NCBI GenBank assembly: GCA_028066245.1
Contig: JALCBR010000006.1
Location: forward strand, 1-64,000
From: Pirellulales bacterium
Lineage (GTDB): Bacteria > Planctomycetota > Planctomycetia > Pirellulales > S012-138
Length of the DNA stretch: 64,000 nt
Direction of reading: 5' to 3'
Part shown: piece by piece, positions 29,249 through 37,057 of the stretch
Position numbering within the stretch: position 1 is the stretch's first letter
Layout of the letters: the number at the start of each line of letters is the position of its first letter
Translations under genes and position numbers: made by a program
Notes under the pieces: generated by a model
What the model was told of the DNA's origin: nothing
The model's input: only the letters and a program-made list of their open reading frames with translations
The model's database searches: none

Positions 29249-29268
29249 ATATGCCTATATAGGAATAT
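29249..29268. promoter_or_regulatory. Palindromic operator candidate for the ArsR-like regulator
   Basis: ATATGCCTATATAGGAATAT is a 20-base palindrome with one mismatched pair, centred on the perfect CCTATATAGG at 29254-29263. It sits 10 bases upstream of the ArsR-type start codon, where an autorepressor would block the operon. Binding is inferred. Confidence 0.6.
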
Positions 29269-29498
29269 GTCAATACACTAACGAGGAATTGAAATCAAAA
29301 GCGACCTGAGACTGTCACGCAGATTTCACGTGACGTGCAGCGACGTTAGAAAAATATCACGTGTGTGAGTCTTCACACGTTTGGCGACGTTTTGACATTT
29401 CACTGACCGCAACGCCCCATTTGCATTCAGCAGGCAACTGATATCATGGTTCGCTTCGCGGAATCGCCGCTTCGAACCTCGCATTTCCAGGACCTTCT

Positions 29499-30386
29499 AT
29501 GACCAGGGCGGAACAATTCGCAGGCTTGAGCGTTGCCATCACCACGCCGTTTCAAAACGGGCAGGTGGATTTTGAACAACTTGCCAAGCAGATCGAATTT
29601 CAGATCGACGCCGGCACGGAGTGCATCTGCCCAGTCGGCACCACGGGCGAATCGCCCACGATGTCGCATGCAGAACACGAGCAGGTGATCAGTGAAACCG
29701 TTAAGATGGCTGCCGGGCGGATCAAAGTCATGCCCGGTACCGGGTCCAACGCCACGGACGAAGCACTGAGCTTAACGCGGCACGCAGAAAAAGCCGGTGC
29801 TGACGCGGCCTTGGTGGTGGCTCCGTATTACAACAAGCCCACCCAGGAGGGTTTCTTTCAGCACTACAAAGCGCTGGCGGAATCGTGTGGGCTGCCAATC
29901 TGCGTCTATAACATCCCCGGTCGAACCGGGATGAATATTGAGCCGGCAACCATCATCCGCATGGCCGAGGCTTGCCCCAACATCGCCATGGTCAAAGAAG
30001 CGACCGGTTCGCTTGATCAAGCGTCGGCCGTGATCTGCGCAACGGATATCACGGTGCTTTCCGGCGATGACAGCCTGACGTTGCCGTTGATGTCGGTCGG
30101 CGCTCGTGGCGTTGTTTCGGTCGTCGGCAATATCGTGCCCAAGGACATTCAAGCTGTTTGCCGAGCATTTGATGCCGGCGACATGGCCGAAGCTCAGCGG
30201 CTGCACATGAAATTGTTCCCGCTCTGCCGAGACATGCTCTCGCTAGCGACGAACCCGATTCCCGTCAAAACAGCCATGCAAATGCTCGGTCGCGACAACG
30301 GCGAGATGCGACTGCCGATGACGCCGCTGGATGGGGATCAAATGTCACGGCTGCAAAAAACCTTGACGGACTACGGGTTGTTGTAG
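29499..30386 (+). CDS. dapA: 4-hydroxy-tetrahydrodipicolinate synthase
   Basis: Condenses pyruvate with aspartate semialdehyde in lysine and diaminopimelate synthesis. Family motifs: [10 protein letters not shown] near residue 48, the Tyr of [14 protein letters not shown], and the Schiff-base Lys in [14 protein letters not shown]. 295 residues is normal. The substrate is shared with the homoserine dehydrogenase encoded at 5.5-6.9 kb, but the two are not in one operon. A stem-loop covers the stop codon. Confidence 0.95.
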   Translation: MTRAEQFAGLSVAITTPFQNGQVDFEQLAKQIEFQIDAGTECICPVGTTGESPTMSHAEHEQVISETVKMAAGRIKVMPGTGSNATDEALSLTRHAEKAGADAALVVAPYYNKPTQEGFFQHYKALAESCGLPICVYNIPGRTGMNIEPATIIRMAEACPNIAMVKEATGSLDQASAVICATDITVLSGDDSLTLPLMSVGARGVVSVVGNIVPKDIQAVCRAFDAGDMAEAQRLHMKLFPLCRDMLSLATNPIPVKTAMQMLGRDNGEMRLPMTPLDGDQMSRLQKTLTDYGLL

Positions 30387-30391
30387 TCCGT
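30366..30391 (+). terminator. Stem-loop over the dapA stop codon
   Basis: ACGGACTAC at 30366-30374 pairs perfectly with GTAGTCCGT at 30383-30391; the dapA stop codon lies in the right arm. No T-run follows, and the glycosyltransferase starts about 30 bases later on the same strand, so this may be a weak terminator, an attenuator or an mRNA end-protecting hairpin. Confidence 0.4.
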
Positions 30392-30419
30392 TCGCGCGTC
30401 TTGCCAGCTCCGCCGCCGG

Positions 30420-31589
30420 GTGGCTTGGTCTTACTCTCGCAATGTGCTGGATGGGGCGGTTTCCGTGCCACGAGTCTGCTGGCTGTTTGAGTTTCCCACG
30501 AAGAGCGGCGGCGAGAACTCGCTGCTGGCCAGTACAGACGCAATTGTCGATGCCGGCTTTGAGCCGGTCGCTGTCGTTCCAAACGGTGGCCCATTGGCCA
30601 AGTCGTTGCGGCAGCGCGGAATCGAATACGTTGATTTTCAAGTTCGATCAGCGGCCACAAACGCTAAACGGCCCCAAGCGGAACTGCGCGCAGAGCTACA
30701 TGAATTGCTGACACGAATACGAGTCAGCTTCGTTCATGCCAATAGTCTCTCGATGGGCCGGCTCATCGGCCCTGTGGCCCGGGATCTTGGCATTCCAGCC
30801 ATCGGCCACCTGCGCGATATCGTCAAGCTGAGCGCGAAAGCGATGGATGACCTAAACCAGCTTGACCGAGTATTGGCCGTCTCTGAGGCCACACGTGAGT
30901 TTCATCTTGCGCAAGGAATGGAACCGAGCACGTGCCATGTGCTGCACAACGGAGTTGATCTTGAACAGTTTCGGCCACGCCCGGCGACCGGTTGGCTGCA
31001 CAGGGAGTTGAAGCTCACCCCCAAAGCGCAGCTTGTCGCGGCAATTGGCCAATTGATTCTTCGCAAAGGACACGATGTCTTTTTACAAGTGGCGTCAAAC
31101 GTCGTTGAAGTGTGTCCTGACGCCCACTTTTTGCTCATTGGCGAACGCTATTCCGGCAAGGCGGAGGCCATCCGCCACGTGCAACAACTTGAAGCCGTGA
31201 TGGAATCACCGCCGCTGAAAACGCGCACACATCTGCTCGGTTATCGTGCTGATGTTCGTCAAATTCTCTCTGAGTTGCACGTCTTGATCCACCCAGCCCG
31301 GCAGGAGCCGTTAGGCAGAGTGCTTTTGGAAGCTGCCGCGTGTGGTGTGCCGGTGATTGCGACCGATGTTGGCGGAACTCGGGAGATCTTCCCCCTGGCG
31401 AGCGACTCAGCGATTCTCACTGCCAGGGACGACGCCGCTACGATCGCGCGGGAGACCATCGCTCTGCTGGGCAACCCAGACCGGCAAGCAACACTTTCGG
31501 TCAATGCACGGAACAGAGCCGTTGCCGCGTTTGATATCCGCCGGGCGGGACCAGCACTCACCAGCCATTACGAAGCGGTCATTAGATGA
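30420..31589 (+). CDS. Family 4-like glycosyltransferase
   Basis: 389 residues with the GT-B fold pattern: an N-terminal acceptor half (WLFEFPTKSGGENSLLAS; VSFVHANSLSMGRLIGPVARDL), and a nucleotide-sugar half with IGQLILRKGHDVFLQ, and HPARQEPLGRVLLEAAACGVPVI carrying the EPxGxxxxEA motif, then TDVGGTREIF. It would transfer a sugar to a lipid or glycan acceptor; the substrate cannot be told. It starts with GTG at 30420; GTG 30465 (VPRVCWLFEF) is possible. It stands 33 bases after dapA. Confidence 0.88.
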   Translation: MAWSYSRNVLDGAVSVPRVCWLFEFPTKSGGENSLLASTDAIVDAGFEPVAVVPNGGPLAKSLRQRGIEYVDFQVRSAATNAKRPQAELRAELHELLTRIRVSFVHANSLSMGRLIGPVARDLGIPAIGHLRDIVKLSAKAMDDLNQLDRVLAVSEATREFHLAQGMEPSTCHVLHNGVDLEQFRPRPATGWLHRELKLTPKAQLVAAIGQLILRKGHDVFLQVASNVVEVCPDAHFLLIGERYSGKAEAIRHVQQLEAVMESPPLKTRTHLLGYRADVRQILSELHVLIHPARQEPLGRVLLEAAACGVPVIATDVGGTREIFPLASDSAILTARDDAATIARETIALLGNPDRQATLSVNARNRAVAAFDIRRAGPALTSHYEAVIR

Positions 31590-31618
31590 ACAGGAGAGTT
31601 CTCGGAGAAGACTCCCTG

Positions 31619-32881
31619 CTAAAAGTCGTACCACATCCCAAATCCAATCTGTTCTTCAAACGTGTTGAACAGTTCCCACTGTGAACTTTTCCCGTTGTAG
31701 TATTGCACGCCAATCCGCGCTAGCGGTCCGCCGCGACGTTTTCTCCACGCCCAACCGGCTTGTGCCACAAAGTTGCCGCCAAAATCAAACTCTTCGCGCA
31801 GGTGTGCGTTCACCGCAAAAAACGGCGCGCCGTGTAAGCCTGTTGGACAAGGCGGCGCGAAATCTAATCCAAACTGGAATTCCCATGGCTCGGTGCCGCC
31901 ATCGGTATGCACGCCATATCCCACTTCGCCATACGCCCGCAGGGCATCATTCACATAGTAGGAGTGGCCCCAGACCAGCACATCGCGAACAAGGTTGATG
32001 CGGGTTGCGCCTGTCCGTAGTAAGAACTCATCACCCAGGTGCGAGCTGAGATGGTAGTAGGCAAGCTTCACCTGGTGGCGGCCATGGCCATATGTCAGCG
32101 GGACACCAACGCGAAAGTCACTGGCGACCAAGTCACGGCGGCCATCGACCAGGTCCAGGCGAGGACTGCCGGCGGCCTCGACGTCCAGTTGCCAGCCTTG
32201 CGGATAATACGGGAACTCATCGCCCGTTCCAAAGCGGAGCAACCCCACACGAGCCCCCAGCGTGGAATCCCATTGCCGTCCTTGATCTTCATCGTGGAAC
32301 CAGATGGTGCTAATTCGCGACTCTTTGGCGCCGGCCAAGTATGACGAGAAGATCAAATCTCGCGGAAGGATTCGCCACTTCCACTGTGAGTCATGTGCTC
32401 CGGCGAATTCGCACTCAACGCACTCCGGTGCCGCAGCCCAAAATGGTTGATTCAGCCAATTCGGTTCGTCGAACAACAGGCCGGAATTCTCGCCAGGGAA
32501 CCGAGCGGAACGCGGCATGCGCACGCGGCCTCGCGGTCGAGCAATGGATTCGGCCGATTGAGAGTTCCGTTGATTTAGCGAGCTGGCAAACGGATCAAAT
32601 GAGTCCAGCCTTAGCCCCAGCGGCCGTGACACATGCCTTGTCGGCGACTTCCTTGCCGATGGCTTAGGGGCGCCTGTTGTGGATTCATCGCTTGGCCCCG
32701 CTTGCACAGCTTGACTTTGCCAGCCACGCGGTGTGCAAGCGCCAGCAATCACTGAGTCCGCGAAGTTCAGAACCGCACATAGCGTCAACAGCACCGGCGT
32801 GACGGATTTCGCCAGCGGCAACAAACACAAAGGCCAGCAATTGCCGGCTGTGACAAACAGAGCAGGCGTGAATCGGGTCAT
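31619..32881 (-). CDS. DUF1207 outer-membrane beta-barrel protein
   Basis: 420 residues from the ATG at 32881 (an in-frame ATG at 32962 is less likely). Two hydrophobic N-terminal stretches, the second a signal-like LLTLCAVLNFADSVIAGA. The DUF1207 signature is clear: WRILPRDLIFSSYLAGAKESR, then alternating beta strands to the C-terminal aromatic end (QIGFGMWYDF), typical of an outer-membrane barrel. The family is frequent in planctomycetes; its role is unknown. The gene ends 30 bases from the convergent glycosyltransferase gene. Confidence 0.85.
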   Translation of the reverse strand: MTRFTPALFVTAGNCWPLCLLPLAKSVTPVLLTLCAVLNFADSVIAGACTPRGWQSQAVQAGPSDESTTGAPKPSARKSPTRHVSRPLGLRLDSFDPFASSLNQRNSQSAESIARPRGRVRMPRSARFPGENSGLLFDEPNWLNQPFWAAAPECVECEFAGAHDSQWKWRILPRDLIFSSYLAGAKESRISTIWFHDEDQGRQWDSTLGARVGLLRFGTGDEFPYYPQGWQLDVEAAGSPRLDLVDGRRDLVASDFRVGVPLTYGHGRHQVKLAYYHLSSHLGDEFLLRTGATRINLVRDVLVWGHSYYVNDALRAYGEVGYGVHTDGGTEPWEFQFGLDFAPPCPTGLHGAPFFAVNAHLREEFDFGGNFVAQAGWAWRKRRGGPLARIGVQYYNGKSSQWELFNTFEEQIGFGMWYDF

Positions 32882-33294
32882 GTGCAATCTGACTGCGACG
32901 AGCGGTTGATTGTGACCGCTGCTGCCAATGGCAGGAGTGCGGTGTACCAAAACTCCCGCCACGCGCGGATATGAATAATCGTTCCCGCAGGCAGCAATGT
33001 GGCCAACTTCACGCGCTACCGAAATCCGCAGCGCGCAATGATATCAGGACCGCGGCGCGTGCCTGGCTTTGCAAGCATGTTCAAGATGGGAGAAATGGTG
33101 GATTCGCGGTGTGCACGCTGGCCCAATCGGTTGTGAGGGAAGAACTGACGTGGGCGAGCGACCTTGACGATCTAACAGCCTGGAATGTCCGCTGGGCCCG
33201 CACGCCGGCGGTGTTCCTAAAGCCGCGCGAGGTGGCTGAAAAGATTTCAGCCAGGCGCGGCAATAGCGCAACAAGAGACAGGGAGGTTCCGCAC

Positions 33295-34269
33295 GTGACC
33301 CAAGAACGCCGGCTCGGTCGAGGTCTGCAAGCCCTGCTGGGGCGTCCAATGGAAGCAATGAAGGCGCCCAGTGAGCCCTCCGCTCCAACCCTGGCACCTG
33401 ATGACGCTGAAGCCGCTCAGGAAGGGCTTTGCCGGATCAGCATCTTCTCGGTCGACAATAATCCCTATCAGCCTCGGGCCGAGTTTGACGAGACGGAAAT
33501 CTCAGCGCTCGCCGAGAGCATCCAGACGCACGGCGTCTTGCAGCCGATTGTTGTTCGTAAGGCCGGAGATCGCTATCAGCTTATCGCGGGAGAGCGACGG
33601 CTCCGCGCCGCGATCAAAGCCGGCATGGAGACCGTGCCAGCGATCTTGAATCAGGCGGATGATCGCCAGATGGCCGAGATTGCCATCGTGGAGAACATGC
33701 AGCGGAAGGATCTCAACCCGCTGGAAAAAGCCTCTGCATTCCAAAGCTATCTACAAACCTACCAGTGCACGCAAGATGAGCTGGCCAAGCGTTTGAGCCT
33801 CGATCGTTCCACGGTCTGTAACCTCTTGCGGTTGTTGGAGCTTCCTGAGGCCGTGCAAGAGATGCTCCGCGATGCCAAGCTCACTCAGGGGCATGCCCGG
33901 GCGCTGTTGCCGCTGGGCGATGAAGATGAGCAACTGGCGTTTGCCAGACGAATCTGCGACGAACGGTTGAGCGTTCGCGCAACAGAAGCTGCTGTCAGCG
34001 AAGCAATTCGGGCCGCAGACGCCGAACCTTTGGCCGATGTTGGCAGTGATGAGGATACGTCCAAGACGGTCAAATTTGATCCCACCGCCAACAATTTAGC
34101 CAGCCTGGAGCGAGATCTTCGCATGGTGCTTGGCGCCAAGGTTGACTTGCACCAAAACCGAGCAGGCAAGGGCCGGATGGTGATCCACTTCAGCTCAAGT
34201 GAAGAATTCGAGCGACTAGCAGAGTTGTTGAAGGCGACATCCGGCGGTGCCAAGTCTGCTGCGGCTTGA
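33295..34269 (+). CDS. parB: ParB/Spo0J-family chromosome partition protein
   Basis: 324 residues. I choose GTG 33295 because GGGAGG lies 8 bases upstream and the product begins TQERRLGRGLQALLG, the typical ParB start; the long upstream frame from 32971 is unrelated. The N-terminal CTP-binding domain has NNPYQPR, LIAGERRLRAA and ENMQRKDLNPLEKA, the helix-turn-helix is near LAKRLSLDRSTVCNLLRLL, and the C-terminal dimerisation part follows. It binds parS and spreads, aiding origin segregation. No parA gene is adjacent, which is unusual. Confidence 0.92.
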   Translation: MTQERRLGRGLQALLGRPMEAMKAPSEPSAPTLAPDDAEAAQEGLCRISIFSVDNNPYQPRAEFDETEISALAESIQTHGVLQPIVVRKAGDRYQLIAGERRLRAAIKAGMETVPAILNQADDRQMAEIAIVENMQRKDLNPLEKASAFQSYLQTYQCTQDELAKRLSLDRSTVCNLLRLLELPEAVQEMLRDAKLTQGHARALLPLGDEDEQLAFARRICDERLSVRATEAAVSEAIRAADAEPLADVGSDEDTSKTVKFDPTANNLASLERDLRMVLGAKVDLHQNRAGKGRMVIHFSSSEEFERLAELLKATSGGAKSAAA

Positions 34270-34708
34270 ACAAAGCCTGTTGCGTGCCAGCGCACTTCCT
34301 ACTAATTCGGAGCGCCTGATCAGCCGTGGATGCAGCTTCCATTTAACCTATTTTTCCTAAACACTCATTGTCGCGCGTCATTCTCCCTTTATTTCATGTG
34401 AACTCTCTAAAACTTCTAAATATCCAAGCAAGCTTCTTGCTTCTGCTCTGCTAGGCCTCTAGTTTCTGCTTCCACTGCTGGCAATCGAGTGCCCCGCGTT
34501 CAAGCGGGAATTGCCAAGCTGCTGATGTTGTCGAGAAGAGGGGCACTCAGGCAATTTGCAATGACACGCAGGCGCCAGGGGCGCATGTGTCCGGAGGCAA
34601 GCTCCTTGTGAGGGTCGCGCGGCGAAATCGGGTGTTCGTCGCGCGATCCGCTTTTGGGATGGCAGTCTTCGTTCCAGCTCGCTTTTGCTAAGCGCAACTT
34701 AATCTAGA
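34270..34708. other. Convergent intergenic region, no gene seen
   Basis: About 440 bases between the ends of parB and the next minus-strand gene. The middle (34340-34430) is AT-rich compared with the surroundings. No open frame of family-like sequence, clear terminator or repeat was found. Confidence 0.5.
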
Positions 34709-36010
34709 CTAGTACCGCCCGTGGTAGTTGCTTGCTTCGCGGGTCGCGCCGCGACCGACAGTCATGTCGCCAGTTCGCGACTGGCACTCGATGAACATCA
34801 CCATATCAGACCGGGCGGGACCGTTGCTGGGCAGCAGCGACATCAACGCGTTAGACTCCGTGGCCACCGGCATGGGGACCACGCCTAGGCTGACCACCAA
34901 CACATGTTCCGCAGGCCAGTGGAAACGTTCCTGCATTTGATATTGGCTCATCTGCGGCACTTCAACTTGGGCTCGCTGAGCCTGTCCAAATTGACTGGGC
35001 ACATCGATCACAATCGGGCGGAGTCGCTCCACCTGGTCGACATTGCATTTCAAGACGGCGTCCACCATTTGGCCGTCTTGGGAGATCAACGGACTGAACT
35101 CCAGCGCGAAGCCTTCGTCAATCCGCGCCGTGATGACTTCATAGCCTGGCCAACGGTCTGGAGTCATGGCGACATTTTGGACGTAGCTGCGAGCTTGTGT
35201 GCGAGAGAGCACGTACGACTGACCATTGTTGACAGAGATATGCGGCGAGTCATGTTCGGTAAAGTCCGAGCGGCGGCTGAGTTCCGCCATCAACATGCGC
35301 GCATCTTCTTTCTGCATGATCCACGCCTGTACGCCGGGGCTTTGCGCAACCACCGGCTGCATCATGCTGAACGCTCGGGCGCGCCAGTCAGGGTTTTTGA
35401 TGCTGGCCACGCGGATGTTGAACGCCTGCGACTGTGAATGGCTGCCTGTGAACCGTTTGACGGTTTGATCCACAAGGCGGACCATCTCCGGCGTATGATA
35501 GACATAGAGATAGTCGGCATCCGCTGAGAGCATCCCAAAGGGCCGTGTGTGCCAAGCTTCGTAGCCGGTTTCACGCAGCACCCAATCAACAATGCTTTGC
35601 TCCGGCCGGCTGGTTGACGTAACGTGCCGCGTGTATTCACCGATAGGAATCTCATACCACGATTGTCCGGCATCGGACCGTAGTCCTTGTGGTGGACGAG
35701 AGGAGCGTTGCGAAACCGTCTGATAGACGGGGCGGTCTGGTCGGACATCGGGGTTCTTCGTCGCGTCGCTTGATGGTGCAGTGGGTTGATTCTGCCGAAA
35801 TGTCACGCGACGTGTGGGAGACATCGCTGGCCGCGCCGCCAATGGCAACGCATCCGTCCCGGAATTGGAAAGAGCGTCGGGCGCGCCGGCACGTTTCCAC
35901 GTGGTTGCCGGCGGCTGGGGAGCAGGTGATTGTTGACCGGAAGATTGCGGTGCGATGATAGCCGTTGATACGAGAAGCAGGATCAGCGCGATACTTGATT
36001 TGCGAATCAT
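34709..36010 (-). CDS. Exported protein, secretin-like in its middle, function unknown
   Basis: 433 residues from the ATG at 36010, supported by GGGAG six bases upstream; the in-frame ATG at 36070 adds unlike sequence. Signal peptide (SIALILLLVSTAIIAPQSSG), then a Pro/Gln/Ser-rich stretch to about residue 120. The section around VITARIDEGFALEFSPLISQDGQMVDAVLKC resembles the way secretins describe their beta domains (a target-leading-to-SPLIS pattern), but this is weak. I cannot name a family. Probably periplasmic or outer membrane. Confidence 0.68.
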   Translation of the reverse strand: MIRKSSIALILLLVSTAIIAPQSSGQQSPAPQPPATTWKRAGAPDALSNSGTDALPLAARPAMSPTRRVTFRQNQPTAPSSDATKNPDVRPDRPVYQTVSQRSSRPPQGLRSDAGQSWYEIPIGEYTRHVTSTSRPEQSIVDWVLRETGYEAWHTRPFGMLSADADYLYVYHTPEMVRLVDQTVKRFTGSHSQSQAFNIRVASIKNPDWRARAFSMMQPVVAQSPGVQAWIMQKEDARMLMAELSRRSDFTEHDSPHISVNNGQSYVLSRTQARSYVQNVAMTPDRWPGYEVITARIDEGFALEFSPLISQDGQMVDAVLKCNVDQVERLRPIVIDVPSQFGQAQRAQVEVPQMSQYQMQERFHWPAEHVLVVSLGVVPMPVATESNALMSLLPSNGPARSDMVMFIECQSRTGDMTVGRGATREASNYHGRY

Positions 36011-36365
36011 GCGAAGCTCCCAGAAACGTCGCCCATTGTGCGGCATTGCCCATCGCAACCCGGAAAACATGGGTCACGCACGAGCGCAGCCGCAAGGAGA
36101 CCGGATCGCCATTTGGCGTTGGAAGGAAAAAGGCGGCGGAGTATAGGAGCCGCGCTTTTCTTCCACAAGGCGAGTGCGAGAAGACCCGACGGCAAACGAT
36201 GGCAGTGCCGTCGCTAGCACACTAAGGTCGATGGAGGCCAAGCTGCCTGGACAGAGGATGGCGGTCCGGATATCGTTCGTGCCCGCATTTTTCGGCCCGT
36301 TGCGTATTGGTTTCACGGCTTTGACAGCACGAGTCGACTCGTTCGCACCCAGTATTGTGACCTTT

Positions 36366-36854
36366 GTGAACCGTCCGCTGACACCACCGCTCGGATTGGC
36401 CTTGCTAGCGCTGGCTCTATTTTCCGCCAGTGGATGTGTGCAACGGCGATTCACTATTCGCACCAATCCGCCGGGTGCTCAAGTCTATGTCGATGATGAA
36501 TACGTCGGCGTGACGCCCGTTTCCTTCGACTACACCTACTACGGAACGCGACAGTTCCGGTTGGTTCGCGACGGGTACGAGACCTTAACAGTCCGCCAGG
36601 CGATCCCAACACCGTGGTATGAGTACTTTCCGCTGGATTTCGTTTCGGAAAACCTGATCCCGTATGAAATCCGCGACGAGCGGGCGGTTGAATACCAACT
36701 CCAGCCCCAGCGGATTGTTCCCCGCGATGAACTCTTGCAGCGAGCGGAAGAATTGCGACGCTCGGGCGTACCACCTGTCCCTGGCGGTTTAGTGCCGCCG
36801 CCGGGCGCGGTAGATCCTCGCGTTCAGCCGTTGCCGCAGCCGCCGAGATACTAA
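36366..36854 (+). CDS. PEGA-domain lipoprotein
   Basis: 162 residues from GTG 36366, which opens straight onto a lipoprotein signal (LGLALLALALFSASGC); an in-frame start at 36174 would add 64 residues that do not look like signal. The PEGA domain follows the lipidated Cys: FTIRTNPPGAQVYVDDEYVG, then PVSFDYTYYGTRQFRLVRDGYETL. A proline-rich end (PPVPGGLVPPPGAVDPRVQPLPQPPRY region) follows. PEGA domains occur on surface-layer and envelope proteins, probably binding other proteins or glycans. Transcribed divergently from the secreted protein at 34.7-36.0 kb. Confidence 0.78.
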   Translation: MNRPLTPPLGLALLALALFSASGCVQRRFTIRTNPPGAQVYVDDEYVGVTPVSFDYTYYGTRQFRLVRDGYETLTVRQAIPTPWYEYFPLDFVSENLIPYEIRDERAVEYQLQPQRIVPRDELLQRAEELRRSGVPPVPGGLVPPPGAVDPRVQPLPQPPRY

Positions 36855-36889
36855 AGCACTCTTCTTGTTGGACGTTCCGCTCCTAGCGC

Positions 36890-36955
36890 GGGATGATTTG
36901 ACAACGTCTGTCAGGCGAGCAGAACAGCAATCGAAAGATGCTCTAAGGAGTACAG
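36890..36955 (+). repeat. Short dispersed motif, third copy
   Basis: The stretch with GGGATGATTTGACA, then GTCAGGCGAGC, then CAATCG and TGCTCT resembles the outer motif of repeat block A (reverse complement of 18428-18495) and of block B (46785-46845). It lies between two convergent genes and lacks the palindromic element. By-eye match; exact limits uncertain. Confidence 0.5.
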
Positions 36956-37001
36956 CCGCCGAGATTGTACCCGATACCGGAACTCCCTGAGGCATCAAGG
37001 A

Positions 37002-37027
37002 AAGACGCCCCAAGACTGGGACGTCTT
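37002..37027. terminator. Bidirectional terminator candidate
   Basis: AAGACGCCC at 37002-37010 pairs with GGG-A-CGTCTT at 37018-37027 (one bulged base). On the plus strand CTTCTTCTCTT follows; on the minus strand TTTCC follows. It lies between the PEGA lipoprotein gene and the convergent autotransporter gene and could end both. Confidence 0.6.
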
Positions 37028-37057
37028 CTTCTCTTACGTCATATATGGTGTACCGGC

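Noticed and set aside
29320..29375. Two TCACGTG sites that resemble the core of a parS site
   Set aside because: Only about ten of sixteen bases fit the parS consensus, and parB lies 4 kb away; chance is likely.
32971..33294. Longer ParB start at 32971
   Set aside because: The canonical ParB N terminus begins just after GTG 33295, which has a strong ribosome-binding site.
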